Source: JAJDNH01 sp964552395
GTDB taxonomy: Bacteria; Acidobacteriota; Thermoanaerobaculia; Thermoanaerobaculales; Sulfomarinibacteraceae
Reading direction: 5' to 3'
DNA: 64,000 nt
NCBI GenBank assembly: GCA_964552395.1
Contig: CAZKGM010000015.1
Coordinates: 6,572-70,571, forward strand
Under the pieces are notes generated by a model that saw only the letters and a list, made by a program, of their open reading frames with translations, ran no database searches and was not told the DNA's origin. How positions within the stretch are numbered: the stretch's first letter is position 1; every line of letters starts with the position of its first letter. The translations under genes were made by a program, and so were the position numbers. This document shows, one piece after another, positions 1-7,853 of this stretch.

Positions 1-116
1 TTCTCGAGCGAGACGAAACGGTAGGAGCTCTCGGCCGCATTGTCCGAACGAGACCAGTAGGCGTAGGCGGCCCCGGCCACGATCAACGCCACGCAAACGG
101 CAACCCACTTCTTCAT
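1..116 (-). CDS. Efflux periplasmic adaptor, N-terminal fragment (cut by window edge)
   Basis: Only the first 38 codons are inside the window; the ATG is at 116-114. The start reads MKKWVAVCVALIVAGAAYAY, a short hydrophobic N-terminal anchor, followed by a polar stretch and then SSYRFVSLE. This anchor plus 'YRFV-LE' layout is typical of MacA/HlyD-type adaptors of tripartite efflux systems, which bridge an inner-membrane pump and an outer-membrane channel. The diagnostic lipoyl and beta-barrel domains lie outside the window, so the family call rests on the N-terminus alone. Confidence 0.5.
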   Translation of the reverse strand, partial: MKKWVAVCVALIVAGAAYAYWSRSDNAAESSYRFVSLE

Positions 117-385
117 CGCGTCCTCCCGGCAGCAGCGGCGAATGATCCTCCGCGCTCCCGACACCATCCAGAGCAAGCCCGGTGCCAACCAACCTATCAT
201 TCTGAAACCAATAGAGATATTAGAGTTGCATATTTGTCGGATTCGGCCGATAGTGCAAATTCCGCAGTGCCGGAAGTGCAGATTCCGCAGCCCCTCTCCA
301 TCCGCACGCCGGGCGCTGCCAGGACGAGGAAGGCTCGCAGGCGATCGCGGCGGCCGTCGTCCGTCGAGCGACCGCCGCCGACGCG

Positions 386-640
386 ATGCGCGTCGCCCTC
401 CGCCACCTGTTGGCGGCCCTGGGAAGTACCTTCGTGAGCGACGACCGGCATGCCTTCCTGCTGGTCGGCAGCCCGCGGCGCGGCAAGAGCACTTCCGCCG
501 CTCTCGGCCGCTACCTGGGCGACCACATGGTCGAGCACGGCTGGTGAACCGGCCGAGCCTTCCTGTACGGTCTGATCGGCAACCGTTCGTAGAGCGTCAA
601 GGCGCGGCGAGCGGGAACACTGGCCGACCTCTGGGCGCGT
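386..640 (+). pseudogene. Decayed P-loop (Walker A) protein fragment
   Basis: An ATG-started frame at 386-547 encodes about 53 residues containing FLLVGSPRRGKSTSAALG, a good Walker A-like loop after a hydrophobic strand. Third codon positions are strongly GC-rich, as in real genes here. The frame is closed by TGA at 545-547. Past it the same frame continues with protein-like text (TGRAFLYGLIGNRS, then ARRAGTLADLWARPF) broken by two more stops. No start signal is seen. It is best read as the remnant of a nucleotide-binding protein. The rest of the gene-free stretch 117-655 shows nothing recognisable. Confidence 0.35.
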
Positions 641-655
641 CCGTTCTAAAGCAAC

Positions 656-1765
656 TCATGAGCAGCCGCGTCCGCCGGTCACTTCGTAGAGCCTGAAAAG
701 ACGCCGCTCGATGTCGCTGCGGGCGAAGCGCCTTGCCACCATCGCCCTCCCCTCCCTGCCAAGCCGGAGCGCCAGTGACGGGTCAGCTGCGAGCCGCCCG
801 ACGGCAGCGGCCATTGCACGGACATCCCCCGCGGCGACATGGATGCAGCCGGCATCCGACCAGTCACAGGTACCTCCGGCATTGGCGACCACGACCGGCG
901 TCCCCTGGGCCAGCGCCTGCACCCCAAGAAGCCCGAACGGCTCCTGCCAAAGGGCAGGGAAGAGCAGAGCCCGGGTGCGGCGCAGCTCTCCCCGCAGGGC
1001 TTCCTGGCCGAGCCAACCGAGGCGTACCGTCCCCTCGAGCTCCGGCTCGACGGGACCTGCGCCCGCCACCCGCAGCGGCAGCGGCCTGCCGGCGGCCGCC
1101 CACGCTTGCCGGCCGTCCAGGACCCCCTTGTGGGGCACCAGGCGGCCGCCGAGGAGGAAGGCGTCGCCCGCAGCGACCCGCTCGCGGCCCGGCTCGACCC
1201 ACGGCGGGATGACCTCGGCCCCGGACAGTCCGGCGGCCTCGAGCTCCACCGCCATGTAGCGCGACAGGACCACCACGCACGCCCCGCGCAGAGCCTCGAG
1301 ACGCGCGCGGGTCACCGCGAGGGTGCGCTCGCGGTAGCCCACATCGGGAAGGCACTCCGCACACGCCCCGAGAGACATCACGTGCTCGCAGCGCCGGCCG
1401 CCGGGCAGCGTCTTCCCGAGACCGGGGCAGAATACGCGGTGGTCCTGCACCGTGACCATCGCCCGGCCGGTGGCGACAGCGGCGGCGAGGGCAACCGGGT
1501 TCATCACATTCTGGACGTGCACCACGTCGCACGCGGCGAGCAGCCGCGCGAGCCGGCCGAGCCGCGAGCCGTCGGCCATCGGGGAGCCCAACCCGCGAAC
1601 CACGACGCCGGTCACGCCTGCTGGCAGCCGGCAGCCTTCCTCGCGGCGCCCGTAGGCGACGGTTACCGCCGCCCCAGCGGCCGCCACCGCAGCCGTGACT
1701 TGCGCCAGATGCCAGTCCGCGCCGCCGCGGGCGGATAGCCGGTCGGTGAGGTAGAGGACCCTCAT
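656..1765 (-). CDS. GT4-family glycosyltransferase
   Basis: 369 residues with a two-Rossmann-fold GT-B layout. The N-terminus MRVLYLTDRLSARGGADWH is the usual GT4 acceptor-domain start with a G-G loop. The C-terminal half has LLGGRLVPHKGV (start of the nucleotide-sugar domain), and PALWQEPFGLLGVQALAQG matches the E-x7-E-like donor-binding signature (E..FGL followed by A.A.G.PVV). A Cys-rich middle section (C-P-G, C-E-H, C-A-E-C) is typical of a subset of GT4 enzymes. It probably transfers a sugar to a lipid- or protein-linked surface glycan; donor and acceptor cannot be read. It is transcribed away from the Msr gene. No Shine-Dalgarno is evident, but a TACGAT hexamer lies 7 nt before the ATG. 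Confidence 0.85.
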   Translation of the reverse strand: MRVLYLTDRLSARGGADWHLAQVTAAVAAAGAAVTVAYGRREEGCRLPAGVTGVVVRGLGSPMADGSRLGRLARLLAACDVVHVQNVMNPVALAAAVATGRAMVTVQDHRVFCPGLGKTLPGGRRCEHVMSLGACAECLPDVGYRERTLAVTRARLEALRGACVVVLSRYMAVELEAAGLSGAEVIPPWVEPGRERVAAGDAFLLGGRLVPHKGVLDGRQAWAAAGRPLPLRVAGAGPVEPELEGTVRLGWLGQEALRGELRRTRALLFPALWQEPFGLLGVQALAQGTPVVVANAGGTCDWSDAGCIHVAAGDVRAMAAAVGRLAADPSLALRLGREGRAMVARRFARSDIERRLFRLYEVTGGRGCS

Positions 1766-1772
1766 GGCGGCG

Positions 1773-1778
1773 ATCGTA
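1773..1778 (-). promoter_or_regulatory. Possible -10 element (TACGAT) of a leaderless glycosyltransferase mRNA
   Basis: Read on the minus strand, TACGAT ends 7 nt before the ATG at 1765. No clear -35 is visible. It is listed because the same arrangement recurs before other genes in this window. Confidence 0.25.
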
Positions 1779-1902
1779 ACAGTTGCGCCCCGTCCGGCTC
1801 AGTACGGGCTGGAAACGTCCACCGCCGTTCCGTTGTTCTCTAAGAGGAGGGTACGAGGCCGGCGGCGACGAATGATCCGACGAGCTCCTGGAGGTCTCCG
1901 TC

Positions 1903-3018
1903 ATGAACCGATACGCACGCACCATGCCGCTCACGTTTGTTCTCGCCGCCACGGTTGCGGTGAGCAGCTGCGGCCTCGCAGCCGGTGCCCCCGGCGGCCC
2001 CCGGGCGCAGAAGGCCGACACCCCGGAAGGAGCCAGCACGATGTCAACGCCCAACAAACCGTCCGACAATGAGCTGAAGGCGCGCTTGACCCCTCTGCAG
2101 TACAAGGTCACGCAAAAGGACGCTACAGAGCCCGCGTTCCACAACGCCTACTGGGACAACCACGAGCCCGGCATCTATGTCGACGTGGTCTCGGGGGAGC
2201 CGCTGTTCAGCTCGCTCGACAAGTTCAAGTCCGGGACCGGATGGCCGAGCTTCACCCGCCCGCTGGTCCCCGGCAACATTGTCGAGCACCAGGACCGGAG
2301 TCTGTTCGCGGTGCGGACGGAGGTCCGCTCACGTGGCGCCGGCTCCCACCTCGGCCACGTCTTCCCTGATGGCCCCAAGCCCACCGGCCTGCGCTACTGC
2401 ATGAACTCCGCGGCCCTGCGCTTCGTGCCCGTCGACCGGATGGAGGCAGAGGGGTACGGCGAGTACCTGGCGCCGTTCGTGGCCGACGGCCTGACGCCGG
2501 CGCCAAAGGCGTCGGCGAAGGAGGACGATGACCCACAGGAGGTCGCCATCGTCGCCGGCGGCTGCTTCTGGGGCGTCGAGCACCTGATGCGGCAGCTCCA
2601 CGGCGTCATCAGCACCGAGGTCGGCTACACCGGCGGCACCGTTCCCAACCCGACGTATGAGAGAGTCTGCCGCGGCGATACCGGCCACGCCGAGGCGGTC
2701 AAGGTGGTATTCGACCCGGCTGAGGTCAGCTACGCACAGGTACTCCGCTACTTCTTCCACCTCCACGATCCGACGACGAAGAACCGGCAGCACAACGACG
2801 TCGGTAGCCAGTACCGGTCGGCAATCTTCGTGCTCAACCGCGAGCAGCGCCGGATCGCGGAGCGGGTACGCTCGGAGATCGACGGCTCAGGGCTGTGGAA
2901 CAAGCCGGTCGTCACGGAGATCGATGACGCGGGGCCGTTCTACAAGGCCGAGGAGTACCACCAGGCCTACCTGGAGAAGCACCCGGACGGATACAACTGC
3001 CACTTTCTGAGGGAGTAG
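1903..3018 (+). CDS. msrAB: Bifunctional methionine sulfoxide reductase MsrB-MsrA lipoprotein
   Basis: 371 residues. Signal peptide 1-24 ends in a lipobox-like VSSC, so the protein is probably a lipid-anchored envelope protein. The MsrB domain (about 45-180) comes first: the GTGWPSF and GLRYCMNSAALRF motifs are present, with catalytic Cys166. The two CxxC zinc pairs of the zinc-type MsrB are missing (SGEPLFSS where zinc forms have a Cys). The MsrA domain (about 205-371) carries GGCFWGVEH with catalytic Cys221. The enzyme reduces R- and S-methionine sulfoxide in oxidised envelope proteins. GGAGG lies 8 nt before the ATG. The gene converges on the aldolase gene 21 nt downstream. Confidence 0.93.
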   Translation: MNRYARTMPLTFVLAATVAVSSCGLAAGAPGGPRAQKADTPEGASTMSTPNKPSDNELKARLTPLQYKVTQKDATEPAFHNAYWDNHEPGIYVDVVSGEPLFSSLDKFKSGTGWPSFTRPLVPGNIVEHQDRSLFAVRTEVRSRGAGSHLGHVFPDGPKPTGLRYCMNSAALRFVPVDRMEAEGYGEYLAPFVADGLTPAPKASAKEDDDPQEVAIVAGGCFWGVEHLMRQLHGVISTEVGYTGGTVPNPTYERVCRGDTGHAEAVKVVFDPAEVSYAQVLRYFFHLHDPTTKNRQHNDVGSQYRSAIFVLNREQRRIAERVRSEIDGSGLWNKPVVTEIDDAGPFYKAEEYHQAYLEKHPDGYNCHFLRE

Positions 3019-3039
3019 CCCGAGTCATCCGCTCGCGAT

Positions 3040-3948
3040 CTACTGCGACCCGAGAATCCCGCCCGTCGCGAGAAGGCTTCGCAGCTCCTCTTTCTCGTCC
3101 GGTTGCAGCTCGAGCAGTGGTGACCGGACCGGTCCGCCGTAGTAGCCGAGCATGTCGAGGGAGGCCTTCAAACCCGCTATTCCGAACCTGGCGGTCACGG
3201 CTGCGTTGATGGGGATCAACTGCCGCTGCAGCTCGGCGGCCGCCTCCCATTGGCCTTTCCTGAAGAGGTCCTGGACGTCTATGGTCTGCTGGGGTGCAAT
3301 GTTGGCCATGGCCATGATGCCCCCTGCGGCCCCCACGACCAGGGCCGAAAGGAAAGAACCTCCGGACCCGGCGAGCACCTGAAATCCGCCGCCAGTCAAA
3401 CGCGCGATGTCACCCAGCTTCTCTATATTGCCGCCGCTGTCCTTGATGCCGAGGATGTTGGGGTGCTCAGCCATGCGCGAGACGGTCGGGGCGTCAAGAT
3501 CGAGATGGGTGAACTTCGGTACGTTGTAGACGAGAACGGGAATGGGTGAGGCATCGGCCACGGAGAAGAAATGGGCTACCAGCGCTTCCGAAGTCATCTG
3601 GCCGCTGTAGTAGTGGGGGGTAATGACCAGGGCTGCATCCGCTCCGGCCTCAGCCGCCCGGCGCGTCAAGGTGATGGTTTCAAGGGTCGATTCGCAGCCG
3701 GTCCCTGCGACCAATGCCTTGTCCTTGGAGATGGTCCTCCGAGCCGTCTCCAGGATGCGGATCTTCTCCTCTGATGATAGATAGACGGTTTCTCCATTGG
3801 AACCAAGGGCCAGATAGCCCGACAACCGGTACTCGTTCCAGCGCTCGAGGTTCTCCGTCAGCCTGTCATAGGCCACGCCGCCTTCAGCCGTAAACGGCGT
3901 GGGGATGGGCGGCATGACTCCCTCAAGCGAGGGAAGGAGACGATCCAT
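3040..3948 (-). CDS. DapA/HOGA-family aldolase, likely 4-hydroxy-2-oxoglutarate aldolase
   Basis: 302 residues, the normal length for the dihydrodipicolinate synthase superfamily of TIM-barrel Schiff-base aldolases. Visible signatures: LGSNGETVYLS (substrate carboxylate loop), GADAALVITPHYY (with the conserved Tyr), and ILGIKDSGG (Schiff-base Lys). Segments such as AGTGCEST, NAAVTARFGIAGLK and GYYGGPVRSPL resemble mitochondrial 4-hydroxy-2-oxoglutarate aldolase more closely than bacterial DapA. That enzyme cleaves 4-hydroxy-2-oxoglutarate to pyruvate and glyoxylate in hydroxyproline breakdown. The neighbours are not lysine-biosynthesis genes, which also argues against DapA. An AAGGA Shine-Dalgarno precedes the ATG. 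Confidence 0.8.
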   Translation of the reverse strand: MDRLLPSLEGVMPPIPTPFTAEGGVAYDRLTENLERWNEYRLSGYLALGSNGETVYLSSEEKIRILETARRTISKDKALVAGTGCESTLETITLTRRAAEAGADAALVITPHYYSGQMTSEALVAHFFSVADASPIPVLVYNVPKFTHLDLDAPTVSRMAEHPNILGIKDSGGNIEKLGDIARLTGGGFQVLAGSGGSFLSALVVGAAGGIMAMANIAPQQTIDVQDLFRKGQWEAAAELQRQLIPINAAVTARFGIAGLKASLDMLGYYGGPVRSPLLELQPDEKEELRSLLATGGILGSQ

Positions 3949-4290
3949 TCCGATTCCTTTCTTGAAAAGGCGCCTGGCACCTGAATCTCGTGTCCTTGGC
4001 CTTGTGCGTCCAAAAGCGCGTGGCTCAGCTCCTTCGGCCCTGCAGCGGCCTGGCTCGTGCCAAGGCCGAGACCCTCACAGTTCTTGCCTTCCCCTGTTTG
4101 CCGGCACGCTCGCTGAGCTGTCAATCTATCTCATCATACGCTCGCGCACGCTGCAGTCGGCTTCCGCCCCACCGCCGATCTCCGCTTCCACCCTGCGCGG
4201 ATACCTTCAGTTCCGCACCTGTCGGGTCAAAAACGCCGCCATCACCAACAGCTCGCACGCTTCGCTTCACGCGACGGTGAAGAGTGTGGG
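3949..4290. other. Gene-free interval
   Basis: This interval lies between two minus-strand genes and holds the leader region of the aldolase gene. I see no convincing gene, hairpin terminator or repeat; the short open frames here have no recognisable protein features. Confidence 0.5.
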
Positions 4291-6111
4291 CTACTTGGGC
4301 GTCACACGGGCGGCGGCGCGGCGGGCGAGGGGAGCAGGCCGGCCGCGCACCTCGATCTCCTTCCACGACACCCATGAGGGGCTGGAGGTGGTCTCCACCT
4401 TGACGAGCCGGATCCCCCGCCACGGCTCGGAAGGCGTGTAGCTGAGGACCTGGCCGCTGGTCGTGTGCCGGGTGAACTCGTGCAGGAGCCTGTACTCCGC
4501 CGACGCCCCGACGCCCTTTCCCCACACCCGGTGCCGCGTGTCGCCGTGCGGATACTGGTCGGGCACCAGCTTGATGTTGGTGACCGTGGATGGCCGCTCG
4601 AGGTCCACCTCTATCCACTGCTCGGGAAAGTCGCCCGCTCCCCAGGTCGTGCCGAGGTCACCATCGACCGCCAGCTCCGGGGGGTTCGCCGCCAACGACG
4701 ACGAAGCGATCACCGGCTTGTGCAGCGCCAGGTCGACCGTGCCGCCGACACACAGCGACATCTGCGCCGGCGCGCAGTACTCGACTTTGCCGCCGACCAT
4801 GGTCATGAGCACGCCGATGTCCTTGAGGTCGTCGGGATCGATCTCCAACGGGTTGGCCGAGAGGACGACCAGGTCGGCGTACTTGCCGGCCTCCAGGCTC
4901 CCCACCTCGGTGTCGCGGAAAAGGGCGTACGCCGAGCCCATGGTCATCATGCGCAGCGCTTCGGAGACGGTAACCGCCGTCGGCGTCACCCAGTCCGGCG
5001 GCTCGCAGACCGTGACCCCGTCCTGGTCGAGCTGCTTCCTGGTGACAAACTCGTACAGGTTCTGGATGGCGCTGGCAGGGCCGACCCAGGGGAAGTCGGC
5101 GTGCCAGGCGAACGTGACGCCCGGGTTGGCGTCGAGCAGCCTGCGGTTGTCGCGGACCCATGACAGCCGCTCGGTCCCCACGTAGTACTCCCAAACCTGG
5201 TCACTGTCTTCCGAGCATGTGGGAAAGTAGCCGAAGACCACGGGAACGATCCCGATCTGACCGTATCGCGGCACGAGATCGGGGCGCACGACAACGTTGT
5301 GCTCGATGCGGTGACGGTGGTTGTTCGGTCCCCCGCCGAGAACGGCTGCCAGGGCGTTCTGCGCGGTCTCCACCGCACGGTCCCCGTAGGCGTGGATCGC
5401 AACCTGATAACCCCGGCGGTCGGCGGCAGCCACGGCCTGGGTGAGCTCGGCCTCGGTCAGCCAGAGGTCGCCGTAGCTCTCCGAGTCCGGGTACTGAAAG
5501 CTGAACGCCGGGTCACCGCACGAGCCGCCGTCGGCGAACATTTTGACACCGCCGATGCGCAGCATCTCGCCTGGCGTACGTGTTGGCGGGACCGCCGCGT
5601 ACCAGTCGCCGAGGACGACGCCGCAGTTGGTATCGTAGACGAGGTACACGCTGGTCCGGACGCGGAGCTTACCGACCTGCTCGAACTCTCGCATCCTGGA
5701 GAGGATGTCGGGGTCGATGTACATGTCGGCCATGCAGGTGATGCCGGACTGCAGGGCCAGCTCCTGCGCTTCCTCCCAGCTCATCCCCACCATCTCCGCG
5801 TCGTTGAGGATGTGGGTGTGGGCCTCGACAAACCCCGGCAGCAGCGCCCTCCCGTGCAGATCAACAAGCCGTGTGCCGGGTCCTCGTAGCGCGCGGATCT
5901 CCGCATCGCTTCCTACGGCGAGGATCCGGCCCCCCTTGATCGCCAACCCCTCCGCGCTCGGGTGGGCGTTGTCCATGGTCACGACGCTCCCGTTGACGAA
6001 GACGATGTCAGGCTGTTGACCAGACGTGGCGCCGAACGCCGGCAACGGGGCGAGCGTCAGGAACACAACAACAAAGACGACAAAGCCGAGAGCGCTCACC
6101 ACGCGATTCAT
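4291..6111 (-). CDS. Secreted amidohydrolase (YtcJ-like, Amidohydro_3) with C-terminal discoidin domain
   Basis: 606 residues from the ATG at 6111. A longer frame reaches 6267, but the 6111 start gives a clean signal peptide (MNRVVSALGFVVFVVVFLTL, cleavage after APAFG-like residues near 27) and has a GGGGGG run upstream. The N-terminal half has FVNGSVVTMD, a composite beta-sandwich start, and GFVEAHTHIL, with the metal-binding HxH at 98-100. IAWHADFPW-like and AHAYGD-type segments continue the Amidohydrolase_3 barrel to about residue 450. The last about 130 residues (DLALHKPVIASSSL to VSWKEIEVRGRP) form an F5/8 type C (discoidin) fold, normally a carbohydrate- or surface-binding module. Substrate unknown; relatives are annotated as N-substituted amide or formamide hydrolases. 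Confidence 0.87.
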   Translation of the reverse strand: MNRVVSALGFVVFVVVFLTLAPLPAFGATSGQQPDIVFVNGSVVTMDNAHPSAEGLAIKGGRILAVGSDAEIRALRGPGTRLVDLHGRALLPGFVEAHTHILNDAEMVGMSWEEAQELALQSGITCMADMYIDPDILSRMREFEQVGKLRVRTSVYLVYDTNCGVVLGDWYAAVPPTRTPGEMLRIGGVKMFADGGSCGDPAFSFQYPDSESYGDLWLTEAELTQAVAAADRRGYQVAIHAYGDRAVETAQNALAAVLGGGPNNHRHRIEHNVVVRPDLVPRYGQIGIVPVVFGYFPTCSEDSDQVWEYYVGTERLSWVRDNRRLLDANPGVTFAWHADFPWVGPASAIQNLYEFVTRKQLDQDGVTVCEPPDWVTPTAVTVSEALRMMTMGSAYALFRDTEVGSLEAGKYADLVVLSANPLEIDPDDLKDIGVLMTMVGGKVEYCAPAQMSLCVGGTVDLALHKPVIASSSLAANPPELAVDGDLGTTWGAGDFPEQWIEVDLERPSTVTNIKLVPDQYPHGDTRHRVWGKGVGASAEYRLLHEFTRHTTSGQVLSYTPSEPWRGIRLVKVETTSSPSWVSWKEIEVRGRPAPLARRAAARVTPK

Positions 6112-6540
6112 GAAAGGACCCCCCTGTGTTGAGACAGTATCACAAACGATGCGGAGGAACCGGCCGCAGCAGCGGAACGGCAGAGTCGGCGCATTTGCCC
6201 GCCGGGGACCTCCGAGCTGTGGCTCCGCGCAGGCAACGAGGCGCCTCCATCGGCCCTGTAGCCACACAGCCGGTTGTCCTTCCGTGGGTTACTCGTCGCC
6301 TTCGGCGCCGGTGACCCTTTGGAAAGCGAGATGGCCGTGGGGCCAACCTGCCCCCTCTTCGACCCCCCTGGCCACGACCATGAGCTCGCTCTCCTGCCGG
6401 GGTGCCAGGCTCGAGGTTCCCCCCTTGTAGACCGGAAGCGTGACCGCGCTCCAGGAAAACCACCGAAGCATCGCACGCCCCGTCGAACGCACCCTGCTCC
6501 GGAGCACACTCCGCCCTCGTTCTCCGGGTGGGCGGACGGG
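6112..6540. other. Gene-free interval upstream of amidohydrolase
   Basis: This is divergent spacer between the amidohydrolase and the DUF2891 gene. Short minus-strand frames (for example 6289-6507) have no start signal or recognisable domain. No promoter stands out apart from the elements listed at its right border. Confidence 0.4.
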
Positions 6541-6580
6541 ACCTAATTACTTAATGACTTAATCACTTACTCACCTTCCT
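6541..6580 (+). repeat. Octamer array (5 x 8 nt), AT-rich type
   Basis: Five in-phase 8-nt units: ACCTAATT, ACTTAATG, ACTTAATC, ACTTACTC, ACCTTCCT. It is the only AT-rich patch of this part of the window. It ends 36 nt before the ATG at 6617. Unit length and the AC-Y-T core match the array at 33175-33238. Confidence 0.8.
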
Positions 6581-6604
6581 CAGGCGCCCCACTCCCTCAC
6601 GTAG

Positions 6605-6610
6605 TACTAT
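6605..6610 (+). promoter_or_regulatory. Likely -10 element (TACTAT), leaderless type
   Basis: TACTAT ends exactly 6 nt before the ATG at 6617 and there is no Shine-Dalgarno, so transcription would start at or next to the start codon. No clear -35 is seen. Confidence 0.4.
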
Positions 6611-6616
6611 CGACCC

Positions 6617-7717
6617 ATGATCCGCATCCTCACTCTCGCCCTCGCGGCCGTCCTCGGTGCGGCCTTCGTCCGCGCCGGAGAGCCTCCGTCACGCATCGAT
6701 GGCGAAGCCGCCGGCCGCCTCGCCGAGCTGGCGCTGGCCTGCGTGCACAAGGAGTATCCCAACAAGATCGCCCACGTGCTTCGTTCCGACGCCGACGTCA
6801 AGCCGCCGCGCGAGCTCACGCCGGCGTTCTGCGGCTGTTTCGACTGGCACTCGGCGGTGCACGGGCACTGGTTGCTCGTGCGCCTTGCCAGGACCTTCCC
6901 CGACGCCCCGTTCGTGCCGCGCGCCCGGACGGCTCTCGCCGAGAGCTTGACCCCCGAGCACATCGCCGCCGAGGTGAGCTACCTCGAGCGCGACGGCAAC
7001 GAGACGTTCGAGCGGCCCTACGGCCTCGCCTGGCTGCTCCAGCTCGCGGCCGAGCTGCACGAGTGGCACGACCCCGATGCGCAGCGCTGGTCCGCCGCGC
7101 TCGCACCGCTCGAGCACGCCGCCGCCGGTCGCTTCACCACCTGGCTGCCCAAGCTCAGCCACCCGATCCGCACCGGCGAGCACAGCCAGACCGCTTTCGC
7201 CTTCGGCCTCGTCCTCGACTGGGCGCGGAGCACCGGCAACCAAACCGTCGAGCAACTCGTCGCCACCCGCACCCGCGAGCTTTACGTCGCCGACCGCGAC
7301 TGCCCAATCTCGTACGAACCCTCCGGCCAGGACTTCCTGTCGCCGTGCCTGGCCGAGGCCGACCTCGTGCGCCGCATACTGCCGCCGGCCGAGTTTGCGG
7401 CCTGGCTCGGCGGCTTCCTGCCCAACCTGCCGCTCGACGGATCCACCGCCTGGCTGCCCCTCGGCGTGGTCACCGACCCCAGCGACGGCAAGCTCGCCCA
7501 CCTCGACGGCCTCAACCTGTCGCGCGCCTGGATGCTCGAGGGGATCGCTGCCGGCCTGCCGGCCGGCGACCCGCGGGTGAAGACGCTGCTGGCAACAGCC
7601 GCGGTGCACCGGGAGTCGGGGCTCGCCGCGGTTACCGGCGAGCACTACGAGGGCGGCCACTGGCTCGGCAGCTTTGCCACCTACCTGGTCACCGGCCGCG
7701 GCCTACCAGTGCGATAG
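6617..7717 (+). CDS. DUF2891 family secreted protein
   Basis: 366 residues with an N-terminal signal peptide (MIRILTLALAAVLGAAFVRA). The conserved DUF2891 blocks are visible: KEYPNKIAHVL, AFCGCFDWHSAVHGHW near residues 73-88, ERPYGLAWLLQLAAEL, and HYEGGHWLGSFATYL at the C-terminus. The His/Trp/Asp-rich alpha-helical repeats suggest an alpha/alpha-barrel hydrolase-like fold, but no biochemical function is established for the family. Its closest neighbours are convergent. Its start codon sits 6 nt after a TACTAT element. Confidence 0.85.
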   Translation: MIRILTLALAAVLGAAFVRAGEPPSRIDGEAAGRLAELALACVHKEYPNKIAHVLRSDADVKPPRELTPAFCGCFDWHSAVHGHWLLVRLARTFPDAPFVPRARTALAESLTPEHIAAEVSYLERDGNETFERPYGLAWLLQLAAELHEWHDPDAQRWSAALAPLEHAAAGRFTTWLPKLSHPIRTGEHSQTAFAFGLVLDWARSTGNQTVEQLVATRTRELYVADRDCPISYEPSGQDFLSPCLAEADLVRRILPPAEFAAWLGGFLPNLPLDGSTAWLPLGVVTDPSDGKLAHLDGLNLSRAWMLEGIAAGLPAGDPRVKTLLATAAVHRESGLAAVTGEHYEGGHWLGSFATYLVTGRGLPVR

Positions 7718-7793
7718 CCGACTGCCGATCCACCTCGAGAGCGCCTGAGTCCGCATCATTCAAGAGCGATCGCAGCGAGACCGGCCAGGAGTG

Positions 7794-7840
7794 AACCAGC
7801 AAGGCACAAAGAGCACAAAGGCAGGAAACACGAAGGCAGA
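7794..7840 (+). repeat. 9-nt-periodic purine-rich intergenic repeat (copy A)
   Basis: The stretch between the convergent DUF2891 and NRAMP-like genes consists of AAG/AAAG cores about 9 nt apart (GCAAGGCAC, AAAGAGCAC, AAAGGCAGG, then CACGAAGG). It belongs with the copies near 13.8, 18.1 and 56 kb. A short pyrimidine-rich return (TTCTTAGCC) abuts the stop codon of the minus-strand gene. Confidence 0.55.
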
Positions 7841-7853
7841 CAGGAGAATCTTC

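Noticed and set aside
6112..6267. Upstream start of the amidohydrolase at 6267
   Set aside because: It would bury the signal peptide 52 residues inside the protein; the 6111 start gives a standard one.
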